Below, in pieces: positions 1-5,488 of a stretch of DNA of 5,698 bases. The notes beneath the pieces are model-generated. The model was not told the DNA's origin. It saw only the letters and a program-made list of their open reading frames with translations, and made no database searches. Position numbers and translations under genes: made by a program. The DNA is taken from positions 1 through 5,698 of the forward strand of contig JAISRI010000175.1 in assembly GCA_031273735.1 (NCBI GenBank), read 5' to 3'. Positions within the stretch are counted from its first letter, which is position 1; each line of letters starts with the position of its first letter. This stretch comes from Helicobacteraceae bacterium (GTDB taxonomy: Bacteria; Campylobacterota; Campylobacteria; Campylobacterales; SZUA-545).

Positions 1-195
1 CAAACCAGTGCGAACGGTCGCTATCTTTGTTCTTTCGTTGGCGATCATAGCGTCTTCTCTCATACCGCTTAAAGCGGGAATCGCGACGATGGATAAAATA
101 CCCAATATAACTATTACAAAGATAACCTCTACCATCGTAAAAGCGCGACGGCTAAAGTTTGCTAAAAAGAGACGATTTTTTAACTTCCTAATACA
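1..195 (-). CDS. Type IV pilin / type II secretion pseudopilin-like protein, N-terminal part (runs off left edge)
   Basis: Read on the minus strand, this frame gives SRRA-FTMVEVIF followed by a hydrophobic stretch ending in AIPALSGMREDA. That is the class III signal of type IV pilins and pseudopilins: a basic leader, a cleavage site before Phe (codon at 139-141), Glu at mature position 5, and a hydrophobic helix that anchors the subunit in the inner membrane and packs the filament core. The family is processed and N-methylated by a prepilin peptidase (PilD type). Cleavage here would follow Ala rather than the usual Gly. The C-terminal globular part lies outside the window, so a pilin cannot be told from a secretion pseudopilin. 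The start is a problem: between the in-frame stop at 214-216 and the Phe codon there is no ATG, GTG or TTG, and the first ATG (133-135) lies inside the mature helix. The likely start is the ATG at 323-325, which is out of frame across the C13 tract. Confidence 0.75.
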
Positions 196-325
196 GGGGG
201 GGGGGGGGTGGCGCTAATGTAGGCGAAACTTGATTACGCGGCGTTACAGCAACGTTTTGAATATCAACAACGTTGCGATCATTCTCAAACGCAAGAAGCG
301 CGTTTAACTTTAACGAACTACGCAT
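188..325 (-). CDS. Short 45-residue ORF ending in a poly-proline tract; probable 5' part of the adjoining pilin-like gene
   Basis: This minus-strand frame starts with an ATG at 323-325, preceded by AAGGAG (331-336) at a 5-base spacing, the best initiation site in the left part of the window. It encodes 45 residues starting MRSSLKLNALLAFEND and ending in APPPPPLY, the prolines coming from the C13 tract, with a TAG at 188-190 just beyond it. I recognise no domain and no signal peptide. Losing one C, or gaining two, would join the frame to the pilin-like sequence at 1-195. The fusion would put 61 residues ahead of the prepilin cleavage site, much longer than typical leaders of roughly 6-25. The ORF may therefore be the OFF state of a phase-variable pilin gene. 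Alternatives are a real gene broken by a homopolymer sequencing error, or a separate small peptide. Confidence 0.5.
   Translation of the reverse strand: MRSSLKLNALLAFENDRNVVDIQNVAVTPRNQVSPTLAPPPPPLY
196..208. repeat. Homopolymer tract of 13 G (plus) / 13 C (minus)
   Basis: There are thirteen consecutive G on the plus strand, read as C in the minus-strand gene. The tract lies between a frame with a good start (ATG at 323-325) and the frame of the pilin-like sequence. In Campylobacter and Helicobacter, poly-G/C tracts of about this length inside genes slip during replication and switch genes on and off. Here 12 or 15 C would fuse the two frames, while 13 C gives a stop at 188-190. Confidence 0.9.
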
Positions 326-336
326 TGGAACTCCTT
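326..336 (-). promoter_or_regulatory. Ribosome binding site fixing the start of the 45-residue ORF
   Basis: AAGGAG (331-336, minus strand) lies 5 bases before the ATG at 323-325. It is a near-consensus site and the only one near the pilin-like gene, which is why initiation upstream of the homopolymer tract is favoured. Confidence 0.7.
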
Positions 337-356
337 TATATGGATTGAAACGTAGC

Positions 357-365
357 ATTTTAACA
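357..365 (-). promoter_or_regulatory. Candidate extended -10 promoter for the pilin-like gene
   Basis: On the minus strand, TGTTAAAAT matches an extended -10 element (TG-n-TAAAAT), with TAAAAT at 357-362. It sits about 31 bases upstream of the ATG at 323-325, leaving room for a short leader carrying the AAGGAG. The sequence upstream is rich in A and T runs (365-420), as is usual for sigma-70 promoters in Campylobacterota, which often lack a -35 box. No -35 hexamer is evident. Confidence 0.45.
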
Positions 366-670
366 TTTTTTTAACAAAAAAAAGATTGTTTTCTTATTTT
401 TCAACGATTTTTATCAAAAAACTTTGATTAAACGCGGATTTGCCGTCGTTTGGCGCGTATTATCTCAAAGATTCGCGTTAGGATCGCCTCTTTAGCCGAA
501 AACGGATTAGCTTAGGATACGCATAATCTTGTCTTGAGCCTTAGGCTTTAATACTTGCGGCTACTAAGAAACGAAAATAGCGCGACGAGCAAAAACGCGC
601 GCATTTGCCCTTTTGCGTACGCGGTATTTTGGTTTGACGCGCGAAAATACCTACTAAATCAAGGTTAGCG
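366..670. other. Divergent intergenic region without a supported gene
   Basis: About 400 bases (326-723) separate the minus-strand pilin-like unit from the plus-strand decarboxylase operon. The left part (365-420) is AT-rich with A and T runs and fits promoter DNA. The rest (421-670) has GC content like coding DNA, but all frames are broken by stops and none has both a good start and a family resemblance. A short inverted repeat, AGCC-TTA-GGCT, lies at 537-547 and is too weak to call a terminator. The region could contain remnants of a decayed gene, but nothing in it is recognisable. Confidence 0.5.
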
Positions 671-676
671 TAAAAT
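671..676 (+). promoter_or_regulatory. Weak candidate -10 box for the decarboxylase operon
   Basis: TAAAAT lies 47 bases before the ATG of the first operon gene. A TTGACG at 634-639 is too far away (31 bases) to be its -35 box, and the closer CTAAAT (654-659) would give a spacer of only 14. This is therefore only a plausible position for the start of transcription. Confidence 0.25.
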
Positions 677-723
677 AGCGAAGGCGGTTTTTCGTCGTAA
701 AAATCGCGTTAAGGAGGAGTTGT

Positions 724-960
724 ATGGAAGGCGGCAATATATTAGAAGCGGCAAAGATTATGGTCGTCGGTATGGCGACCGTTTTTACCTTTTTGTTGTT
801 TATGATTGCGTTTCTTAAAGCGCAAGGTTGGTTTTTGACGCGATTTTTCCCGCAAAAAAAGGCGGCGGAGATCGCGCCGAGCGGCTCTAAAATATCCGAC
901 GCGACGTTGCAAAAAATTGCGATCGCCGCGATTAGCGAATACAAGAAAAAACGAAGATAA
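724..960 (+). CDS. oadG: Oxaloacetate decarboxylase gamma subunit (OadG family)
   Basis: This is a small subunit of a biotin-dependent Na+-translocating decarboxylase. In the family it anchors the soluble alpha subunit to the membrane beta subunit and stabilises the complex. The 78 residues have the typical OadG layout: a short N-terminus, one membrane helix at about residues 10-31 (MVVGMATVFTFLLFMIAFLK), and a charged cytoplasmic tail ending EYKKKRR. The helix contains the GM-x-x-VF pattern common in the family. AAGGAGG (711-717) lies 6 bases before the ATG, a very strong site. The stop is 12 bases before the alpha subunit start, and the alpha ribosome binding site overlaps the stop codon, so translation is probably coupled. 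Sequence conservation in this family is low; the call rests equally on size, helix and position ahead of alpha and beta. Confidence 0.9.
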   Translation: MEGGNILEAAKIMVVGMATVFTFLLFMIAFLKAQGWFLTRFFPQKKAAEIAPSGSKISDATLQKIAIAAISEYKKKRR

Positions 961-972
961 GGAGACGCGACA

Positions 973-2781
973 ATGGCGAGCAAAAAAATCATCGAGGTGA
1001 TGGACACCAGCTATCGCGACGGCTTCCAATCGGTTTTCGGCGCAAGAGTCTTTATGAAAGATTTCGCGCATACGATTCAATCGGCGATCGACGCGGGTAT
1101 CAAGCATTTTGAGATGGGCGGCGGCGCGCGATTTCAGGCGCTCTTTTTTTACCTTAACGAAAACGCTTTTGAACAGATGGACGAGTTTCGCCGTATCGCG
1201 GGATCGGACGCGAAATTGCAAACGCTCTCGCGCGGCGTGAATTATGTGGGATTAGACACGGGTTCTAGGGAGATTATCGATCTGCACGCGCAACTTTTCA
1301 AAAAACACGGCGTTAGCGTAATTCGCAACTTTGACGCGCTTAACGATCCGCGCAATTTAGAGTATTCGGCAAAGGCGATCAAAAACGCGGGGTTAGACCA
1401 CGAGCTGACCGTAACCGTTATGGACTTGCCGCCCGGTTGCGTCGGCGCTCACGACGCGGCGTTTTACAAAAAAACGCTTAAAAGTTTCCTAGACGACGGT
1501 ATTCCTTATGATTCGGTCGTTTTCAAAGACGCTTCGGGAACGGCAAACCCGCGCAAAGTTTATGAAACGATCGCCTCCGCGCGAAAACTCTTGGGCGACA
1601 AAACGCATATCCGTTACCACACGCACGAAACGGCGGGGATTGGCTTGGCGTGTTATCTCGCGGCGATCGAGGCGGGCGCAAACGGCGTAGATCTAGATCG
1701 CGAGCCTGTTAGCGGCGGCACGGCGCACACCGATATTCTTGTGATGGCGCACGCGCTTCGCGGAAGCGAGTTTGTATTGGGCAACCATCTTGGCGACGAG
1801 CTTGATCTGGCTAAGGTCTTGGAAAGCGAAATAATCCTAAAAGAGGCGCTAAAAGATTACTTTATCCCTCCAGAAGCCACGCAGGTTTCGGCGGTTATTC
1901 AGTATTCGCCTATGCCCGGCGGCGCGCTGACGGCAAATACGCAGATGATGCGCGACAACGGCAACCTTGAAAAGTTCCCGTCCGTGATCGAGCAGATGCG
2001 CGAGGTTGTGGAAAAGGGCGGTTTTGGCACTTCGGTTACTCCCGTAAGCCAATTTTACTTCCAACAGGCATACAGCAACGTAATGCTCGGCAAATGGAAA
2101 AAGATCGTCGACGGCTACGGCAGAATGGTTTTGGGCTATTTCGGCAAAACGCCCGTCGCTCCCGATCCAGAGATTGTGCGCCTAGCTTCGGAGCAACTCA
2201 AATTGCCGCCGACAACCGAAAACGCGATCGATATTGCCGATCGGGACGAAAAGAAATCAAGCAAATGGGCTAAAGAGCAACTCAAAGCCAACAACCTTGA
2301 AATCAACGATGAAAACGTATTTATCGTCCTTTCGTGCGGAGATAAAGGCGTTAAGTTTCTGCGCGGCGAAGCCACAGGAAGCGTCCGCCTTAAATCCGAC
2401 GAAGCTAAAACGGCAAAACCTGCGGGCGGCGCGGAAGACTTTACGATCGCCGTCGATGGGCAAACCTATTTTGTCAAAGTCGCTGAAGGCAAAATCGCGG
2501 AGTTAAGCGCGGCAAGCGGCGCGAAAATCGCCCTCGATCAGAGCGCCGCTCCCGCAAGCGGCAAAACGCATACGATCAAAGCGCCAATGCCCGGCAGCGT
2601 GGTAAAGATTCTCAAAAACGCGGGCGATCGGGTCAAAAACGGCGAGCTTGTTTTGGTGTTGGAGGCGATGAAGATGGAAAACGAGGTATTCGCGGACGCG
2701 GACGGCGCGATCGTTTCGATCGACGTAGCGGCGGGAAGCAAGGTTCAGGCGGGACAGACGCTTGTAACGATTGCGGCGTAA
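973..2781 (+). CDS. oadA: Biotin-dependent carboxyltransferase, oxaloacetate decarboxylase alpha subunit (Campylobacterota OadA/PycB type)
   Basis: The cytoplasmic alpha subunit transfers the carboxyl group of oxaloacetate to its own biotin, giving pyruvate. The 602 residues match the family's usual length. The N-terminal TIM-barrel carboxyltransferase domain (about 5-270) shows DTSYRDG (metal ligand Asp11), FKDASG with Lys185, the expected carbamylated metal-bridging lysine, and HTHETAG (metal ligands His216, His218). The conserved carboxylase C-terminal region (about 290-470) includes MPGGALTANTQM and FGTSVTPVSQFYF. A linker rich in Ala and Ser leads to the biotinyl domain (about 533-602), where EAMKME places biotin on Lys567, 35 residues from the end. 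AAGGAG (959-964) lies 8 bases before the ATG. The motifs are those of the divergent form in Campylobacter, where the same subfamily is called PycB (pyruvate carboxylase subunit B). The neighbouring membrane subunits favour decarboxylase here. Confidence 0.93.
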   Translation: MASKKIIEVMDTSYRDGFQSVFGARVFMKDFAHTIQSAIDAGIKHFEMGGGARFQALFFYLNENAFEQMDEFRRIAGSDAKLQTLSRGVNYVGLDTGSREIIDLHAQLFKKHGVSVIRNFDALNDPRNLEYSAKAIKNAGLDHELTVTVMDLPPGCVGAHDAAFYKKTLKSFLDDGIPYDSVVFKDASGTANPRKVYETIASARKLLGDKTHIRYHTHETAGIGLACYLAAIEAGANGVDLDREPVSGGTAHTDILVMAHALRGSEFVLGNHLGDELDLAKVLESEIILKEALKDYFIPPEATQVSAVIQYSPMPGGALTANTQMMRDNGNLEKFPSVIEQMREVVEKGGFGTSVTPVSQFYFQQAYSNVMLGKWKKIVDGYGRMVLGYFGKTPVAPDPEIVRLASEQLKLPPTTENAIDIADRDEKKSSKWAKEQLKANNLEINDENVFIVLSCGDKGVKFLRGEATGSVRLKSDEAKTAKPAGGAEDFTIAVDGQTYFVKVAEGKIAELSAASGAKIALDQSAAPASGKTHTIKAPMPGSVVKILKNAGDRVKNGELVLVLEAMKMENEVFADADGAIVSIDVAAGSKVQAGQTLVTIAA

Positions 2782-2791
2782 AGGGGCGAGT
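2781..2791 (+). promoter_or_regulatory. Ribosome binding site that decides the beta subunit start
   Basis: AAGGGG (2781-2786) is followed by 5 bases and ATG at 2792. An in-frame TTG at 2771 would add seven residues (MRRKGAS) and overlap the alpha gene, but it lacks a comparable site. It would also put charged residues ahead of the MKKTFLILIF signal-like start. The ATG is preferred. Confidence 0.65.
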
Positions 2792-4141
2792 ATGAAAAAA
2801 ACGTTCTTAATTTTGATCTTTACGGCGCTTTTTTGCGCGATCTCCTCTTTTGGAATTACTCCCGTAACGCCCGCCGATCCCAATACGGGCGCAACGGATA
2901 TATCCGACAATGCGAACGAGCAAAAAGAATACGAGGCAAAACCGCTTGGCGAGATGTTTTTGGGGCTGATCGAAAGCACGGGCGTTAAGGCGCTACTAAC
3001 GCCCAAAGACGACTTGAAAAACGAATATGGCAATGAGATTAGCCCGTTTGCTCAAACGGGCGGGCGAATTGTGATGTTTATTATCTGCTTTGTCCTGATC
3101 TATTTGGGGATCGCCAAAAACTACGAACCGCTTTTGCTGATTCCGATCGCCTTTGGAGGTTTGTTGGCAAACGTTCCGATCGCCAATATTGCGGGACCAA
3201 ACGGACTCCTTGGGATTTTATACAGTATGGGGATCGCAAACGGTCTGTTTCCGCTTTTGATCTTTATGGGCGTGGGCGCGATGACCGATTTCGGGCCTCT
3301 GCTCGCCAACCCCAAAACGGCGTTGCTTGGCGGCGCGGCGCAATTTGGTATTTTCGCCACGCTTGTTTTGGCGGTGGTTCTTAGCGAGTATTCAGGGCTG
3401 TTTTCTTACACGCTTAAACAAGCGGGCGCGATTAGTATTATCGGCGGCGCGGACGGGCCTACCTCTATTTTCGTCGCGGGAAGATTAGAACCAGAGTTAT
3501 TAGGCGCGATCGCCATCGCCGCTTACTCTTATATGGCGTTGGTGCCGCTAATTCAGCCGCCGATTATGCGCGCTTTGACGACAAAAAAAGAACGCGAGAT
3601 CAAGATGACGCAACTGCGCGAAGTGAGCAAGACGGAAAAGATTCTCTTTCCGCTTTCGCTTCTAGTTTTATGCGCGTTGTTTTTGCCCGACGCGGCGCCG
3701 TTGATGGGCGCGTTGTGCTTTGGCAATCTCGCCAGAGAGTGCGGCGCGATCGAGCGCATAAACGATACGCTTCAAAACGCGCTGATCAATATCGTTACGA
3801 TCTTTTTGGGGCTTTCCGTAGGCTCTAAACTCGCGGCGGATAAGTTTTTGATCCCCGAAACTTTGGGGATCGTCGTGTTGGGTTTGATCGCCTTTTCGTT
3901 TGGCACGGCGGCGGGAGTCGTGATGGCTAAAATTATGAATAAGTTCAGTAAAGATCCGATCAATCCGCTAATTGGAAGCGCGGGCGTTTCGGCTGTGCCG
4001 ATGGCGGCGCGAGTGGCGCAAAAAGAGGCGCAAAAGGCAAATCCGCAAAACTTCCTTTTAATGCACGCAATGGGGCCTAACGTTTCGGGCGTGATCGGAT
4101 CGGCGGTCGCCGCCGGCGTTTTGCTGTCGATCTTTGGCTAA
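2792..4141 (+). CDS. oadB: Sodium-pumping oxaloacetate decarboxylase beta subunit
   Basis: This integral membrane subunit decarboxylates carboxybiotin on the alpha subunit and couples this to Na+ export. From the ATG at 2792 it has 449 residues. The family core starts near residue 91 and contains the signatures of OadB: PLLLIPIAFGGLLAN (113-127), GVGAMTDFGPLLANPKTALL (160-179), GGADGPT with Asp221, equivalent to the Asp203 essential in Klebsiella OadB, the AYSYMALVPLIQPP segment (244-257), and NPLIGSAGVSAVPMAARV (391-408), where conserved Asn and Ser residues help bind Na+. It ends with the HAMGPNVSGVIGS motif. Before the core lies a hydrophobic segment (3-20) resembling a signal peptide or an extra membrane helix, then a polar stretch of about 70 residues. 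The start is 10 bases after the alpha stop, and a strong hairpin follows the stop codon. This is the last gene of the operon. Confidence 0.96.
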   Translation: MKKTFLILIFTALFCAISSFGITPVTPADPNTGATDISDNANEQKEYEAKPLGEMFLGLIESTGVKALLTPKDDLKNEYGNEISPFAQTGGRIVMFIICFVLIYLGIAKNYEPLLLIPIAFGGLLANVPIANIAGPNGLLGILYSMGIANGLFPLLIFMGVGAMTDFGPLLANPKTALLGGAAQFGIFATLVLAVVLSEYSGLFSYTLKQAGAISIIGGADGPTSIFVAGRLEPELLGAIAIAAYSYMALVPLIQPPIMRALTTKKEREIKMTQLREVSKTEKILFPLSLLVLCALFLPDAAPLMGALCFGNLARECGAIERINDTLQNALINIVTIFLGLSVGSKLAADKFLIPETLGIVVLGLIAFSFGTAAGVVMAKIMNKFSKDPINPLIGSAGVSAVPMAARVAQKEAQKANPQNFLLMHAMGPNVSGVIGSAVAAGVLLSIFG

Positions 4142-4150
4142 AGATTTTCG

Positions 4151-4175
4151 CTCCCTCAAAAGCCTTTTGAGGGAG
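4151..4175 (+). terminator. Hairpin terminator after the decarboxylase operon
   Basis: CTCCCTCAAAAG (4151-4162) and its exact reverse complement (4164-4175) flank a single C, giving a perfect 12-base inverted repeat that starts 9 bases after the beta subunit stop. The 3' side continues ATTTAATAA, a weak U-tract, so intrinsic termination may be incomplete. The position and stem length make it the operon end. Confidence 0.65.
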
Positions 4176-4184
4176 ATTTAATAA

Positions 4185-4201
4185 GGCGCGTTTTGCGCGC
4201 C
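4185..4201. repeat. Second GC-rich hairpin in the oadB-nifQ gap
   Basis: GGCGCG (4185-4190), loop TTTTG, and CGCGCC (4196-4201) form a perfect 6-base stem. It lies 9 bases after the first hairpin and is followed by ATCTCCAATTTTT (4206-4218). It may back up the weak first terminator or shape the 5' end of a nifQ transcript. The sequence alone does not decide. Confidence 0.4.
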
Positions 4202-4232
4202 CGTTATCTCCAATTTTTACGTTACGCAACTC

Positions 4233-4246
4233 TTTAAGCGCTTAAA
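4233..4246. promoter_or_regulatory. 14-base perfect palindrome overlapping a possible nifQ -10 box
   Basis: TTTAAGCGCTTAAA is a perfect palindrome in the nifQ upstream region. TAAAAT (4243-4248) overlaps its right arm and could serve as a -10 box, so a protein bound at the palindrome could block transcription. The half-site CGCTTAAA recurs at 4302-4309, next to the ribosome binding site. A further repeat, GTAACGTAACG (4287-4297), and its inverse ACGTTACG (4219-4226) also lie in the gap. No sigma-54 (GG-N10-GC) promoter was found. The operator role is inference. Confidence 0.35.
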
Positions 4247-4317
4247 ATTTAGGCTGGTTTTGCCGCTTGTCGTTTTGGGTTTATGGTAACGTAACGTCAT
4301 ACGCTTAAAGGATCGCG

Positions 4318-4956
4318 ATGCTCTGCCAACCTACCGACGCAAACGCCGCTAACGCCTGTAAAGAACCTCCGTTTGAAACGCTAGCGCTTAAAGAGCCGAC
4401 TCTAACCGATCGCGCTTCGATTGTTTTAGGGTTGTTATCGCGCTCGGCGTCCGCCGAAGCGTTAGCCGATCCAAATCGCTTTGCGCTCGCAAGTCTGATC
4501 GCGGGGCGGTTTTTGAACGAAGGCGCGCTTAACGCTTCGCTTGGGTTGGATAAAACGGAGCTTAACTTGATGTGTGATAGCTATTTTCGCGGCGAGCGCT
4601 TAGAGCTACCCGATCAAGAGATAGACGATCTGCTAGAACGCGCCGATCTGATAAAAACGCTACTGAAACATAGAGCGGGCAAATTTCAATCCGAAGTTTG
4701 GCTTGCCTCTATCGTGGCGCTGGCTTGCGCGGGCAGAAAGCATTTGTGGCGCGATCTCGGTTTAGCAAACCGCGCCGAACTCTCGGCGCTACTATTTAAC
4801 GCGTTTCCGAGTTTTGCCGCGCAAAATGTCGGCGATATGCGCTGGAAAAAGTTCCTCTACCGCCGTTATTGCGCCGACGAAGGGATATATGTCTGTCCTT
4901 CGCCGTCTTGCGCCGAGTGTTCTGACTATAGCTACTGTTTCGCGCCCGAACTTTAA
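4318..4956 (+). CDS. nifQ: NifQ, molybdenum donor for FeMo-cofactor synthesis
   Basis: NifQ is a cytoplasmic Mo-Fe-S protein that supplies molybdenum for assembly of the nitrogenase iron-molybdenum cofactor on NifEN/NifH. The 212-residue product ends with the family's diagnostic motif C-x4-C-x2-C-x5-C at Cys193, Cys198, Cys201 and Cys207. This is preceded by MRWKKFLYRRYC (about 174-185), which resembles the WKKF-x-YR-x-x-C segment of known NifQ proteins, and by HLWRDLGL (about 141-148). The first 40 or so residues are poorly conserved and include two extra cysteines (3 and 14). AAAGGA (4307-4312) lies 5 bases before the ATG. The gene stands alone between a terminated operon and a convergent gene, with no other nif gene in view, so regulation must come from the gap at 4142-4317. 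The family is known mainly from diazotrophs, which implies a Mo-nitrogenase elsewhere in the genome. Confidence 0.95.
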   Translation: MLCQPTDANAANACKEPPFETLALKEPTLTDRASIVLGLLSRSASAEALADPNRFALASLIAGRFLNEGALNASLGLDKTELNLMCDSYFRGERLELPDQEIDDLLERADLIKTLLKHRAGKFQSEVWLASIVALACAGRKHLWRDLGLANRAELSALLFNAFPSFAAQNVGDMRWKKFLYRRYCADEGIYVCPSPSCAECSDYSYCFAPEL

Positions 4957-4964
4957 GAGTGATT

Positions 4965-4981
4965 AAAACCGCAATTTACGG
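4965..4981 (-). terminator. Weak candidate terminator for the cupin unit
   Basis: In the 52-base gap between the convergent genes, the minus strand reads CCGTAAATTGCGG (4969-4981) followed by TTTT (4965-4968). The stem is only 3 GC pairs plus a G-T and an A-T pair, so this is marginal. No better hairpin was seen in the gap on either strand. Confidence 0.25.
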
Positions 4982-5008
4982 CGCAAAAGCAAAAACAGCG
5001 ACAAGTAA

Positions 5009-5488
5009 TTATTTCAAAGCGTTATACTCTTCATCACTCACAGGCTCCAGCCATACGACAGTGCCGTTTTTAGTCTTGTTGGTGATCGCGATATGGGTAA
5101 AACTGCTATCACACGCCGCTCCGTGCCAATGCTCCATATTTGAGGGTATCACCACCACATCGCCCTTGACTAACTTTCGCGCCGTTTTGCCTCTCTCTTG
5201 ATAGTAACCCTTGCCGTCCGTTATGAGCAGTATCTGCCCCGCGGGGTGCGTGTGCCAACTGTTTCTCGCACCCGCTTCAAAAAGCACATCGCCCACGGAG
5301 TAGCTATCCGTCTCATCTTGCGCCACCAAAATATTTACCCACGCGCTCCCCGTAAAAAAATCAGCAGAAGCTTTTTCTCCTTTTGCGAAAATCATATCCG
5401 CTCCTTTGTCGCCAAAATGCGCGCAGCTGCTTAAATACGGCAGACTAACGCCGATAAGCGCTGCCGTTATCTGTCTATTCCCCATCAT
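5009..5488 (-). CDS. Lipoprotein-type single-domain cupin with a four-residue metal site
   Basis: This is a 159-residue cupin. Motif 1 is GARNSWHTHPAGQ and motif 2 is PSNMEHWHGA. The expected metal ligands are His79, His81, Gln85 and His120. Their spacing equals that of the Mn-binding cupin hydroxynitrile lyase from Granulicella (His53, His55, Gln59, His94), and the HWHGA block also matches. Relatives are mostly annotated only as cupin-domain proteins of unknown substrate, often beside carboxymuconolactone decarboxylase-like or oxidoreductase genes, so catalysis is not assigned. The N-terminus has a hydrophobic stretch ending in the lipobox LSSC (Cys22), which suggests export and lipid anchoring, although the n-region is weakly basic. 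The start ATG (5486-5488) overlaps the upstream stop as ATGA, and a second ATG follows directly. GAG just upstream is a poor ribosome site, so translation is probably coupled. It is convergent with nifQ. Confidence 0.9.
   Translation of the reverse strand: MMGNRQITAALIGVSLPYLSSCAHFGDKGADMIFAKGEKASADFFTGSAWVNILVAQDETDSYSVGDVLFEAGARNSWHTHPAGQILLITDGKGYYQERGKTARKLVKGDVVVIPSNMEHWHGAACDSSFTHIAITNKTKNGTVVWLEPVSDEEYNALK

Noticed and set aside
8..217. Plus-strand open frame of 69 codons with a hydrophobic start
   Set aside because: It is antisense to the pilin-like sequence, whose class III signal is convincing. Its last residues come from the G tract, and it has no good ribosome site in view.
548..604. 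Minus-strand 18-codon ORF starting MRAFLLVALFSFLSS, preceded by AAGGG at 3 bases
   Set aside because: It looks like a signal peptide but stops at once, and no continuation in another frame resembles a known protein. It could be a relic of a secreted protein; support is too thin.
634..659. TTGACG and CTAAAT as a sigma-70 promoter for the decarboxylase operon
   Set aside because: The spacer is only 14 bases, too short for a normal promoter.
742..1221. Minus-strand open frame of 159 codons across oadG and oadA
   Set aside because: It is antisense to two confidently identified genes, and its arginine- and phenylalanine-rich product is typical of a shadow frame in DNA with many GCG codons.
4254..4270. 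Possible sigma-54 promoter for nifQ, TGG followed by TTG
   Set aside because: The spacing is one base too long and the invariant GC of the -12 element is absent (TG instead).
4959..5201. Plus-strand open frame of 80 codons after nifQ
   Set aside because: It lies mostly antisense to the cupin, shows no family features and lacks a ribosome binding site.
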